DNA of 14,036 bases from Planctomycetota bacterium (GTDB lineage Bacteria; Planctomycetota; B143-G9). Location: the NCBI GenBank assembly GCA_003644275.1, contig QNBY01000008.1:1-14036 (forward strand), in the 5' to 3' direction. Below the pieces are notes generated by a model. The model saw only the letters and a list, made by a program, of their open reading frames with translations. It was not told the origin of the DNA and searched no databases. How positions within the stretch are numbered: the stretch's first letter is position 1; every line of letters starts with the position of its first letter. The translations under genes and the position numbers were made by a program. This document shows positions 13,819 through 14,036 of the stretch, piece after piece.

Positions 13819-14036
13819 TCAGTCTTCCTTCAGTATCTCCCCCGCGTGCTTACACGGAAGGGGAGACAGAAGCCACGTCCAGAGTCTGGCGGATAGAGCG
13901 AACTCGTTCTCCATCCTCCATCGCTCGTCTGTAAGCCGCTTCGCCATCGGGCTCGTGAAGGCGGCGAAGCTGAACACCGCTCCGAAGCACAACTCCTTCT
14001 CCCCGCCCGGAAGCGCCGTAACCACCCCCAGCGGGA
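13819..14036 (-). CDS. C-terminal end of a second DUF3160 protein (partial)
   Basis: The last 72 codons of a gene that enters from the right edge; the frame is open to the window end, so no start is visible. The sequence aligns with the end of the neighbouring complete DUF3160 protein. Here PLGVVTALPGGEKELCFG pairs with SLGAVCVMPGGKLTFAIG, FTSPMAKRLTDERWR pairs with FAQPLSKRLTDEAWR, and both are followed by a Trp-containing tail. The KRLTDExWR block and the PGG spacing are the clearest shared marks. The two genes are tandem paralogues, but diverged. The upstream position on the minus strand makes this the earlier cistron of the pair. Its function is unknown. Confidence 0.82.
   Translation of the reverse strand, partial: PLGVVTALPGGEKELCFGAVFSFAAFTSPMAKRLTDERWRMENEFALSARLWTWLLSPLPCKHAGEILKED

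Noticed and set aside
1..14036. Mobile element, CRISPR array or tRNA gene
   Set aside because: No transposase or integrase, no spaced direct repeats, and no cloverleaf-like sequence was seen on either strand.

Overview
This is a GC-rich (by eye roughly 65% GC), gene-dense stretch of chromosome from a diderm (Gram-negative-type) bacterium. The evidence for an outer membrane is a TolC-type lipoprotein, a periplasmic adaptor and periplasmic binding proteins. Codons mostly end in C or G, yet the Ile codon ATA recurs. Most genes have good Shine-Dalgarno sites and many overlap by 4-11 nt. I see no mobile element, phage gene, tRNA, rRNA or CRISPR array. The phylum cannot be fixed from this window; DUF3160 proteins and this type of HNH protein point to a less-studied environmental lineage, but that is inference.

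Layout. (1) Positions 1-122, minus: the N-terminus of an unidentified membrane-anchored protein, divergent from (2) a plus-strand operon at 283-5709. That operon encodes a TolC-like outer-membrane lipoprotein, an HlyD/MacA-like adaptor with a very long coiled coil, a MacB-like permease with no ATPase domain, and a translationally coupled HAD phosphatase. The first three should form a tripartite envelope-spanning exporter, but the ATP-binding subunit is not here. (3) Positions 5680-8750, minus: a coupled Fur-family regulator (probably Zur) - znuA - znuC - znuB operon for high-affinity zinc (or manganese) uptake. A perfect 7-7-7 dyad overlaps its predicted promoter. (4) Positions 8867-11525, plus: a compact unit of an HNH nuclease, an exported DNase I-like nuclease/phosphatase, a nitroreductase and a DUF4258 protein. 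It starts at a strong TTGATA/TATAAT promoter and ends at a bidirectional hairpin terminator. (5) Positions 11603-14036, minus: two tandem DUF3160 genes, the upstream one cut by the window edge, with a hairpin between them next to the ribosome binding site.

The best functional story is the zinc operon: regulator, binding protein, ATPase and permease are coupled in one transcript with a candidate zinc operator. Both divergent promoters at 8757-8862 place the ATG about where transcription should begin, suggesting leaderless mRNAs. No clearly new system is evident. The open questions are the ATPase-less exporter, the nuclease/nitroreductase/DUF4258 unit and the tandem DUF3160 pair.
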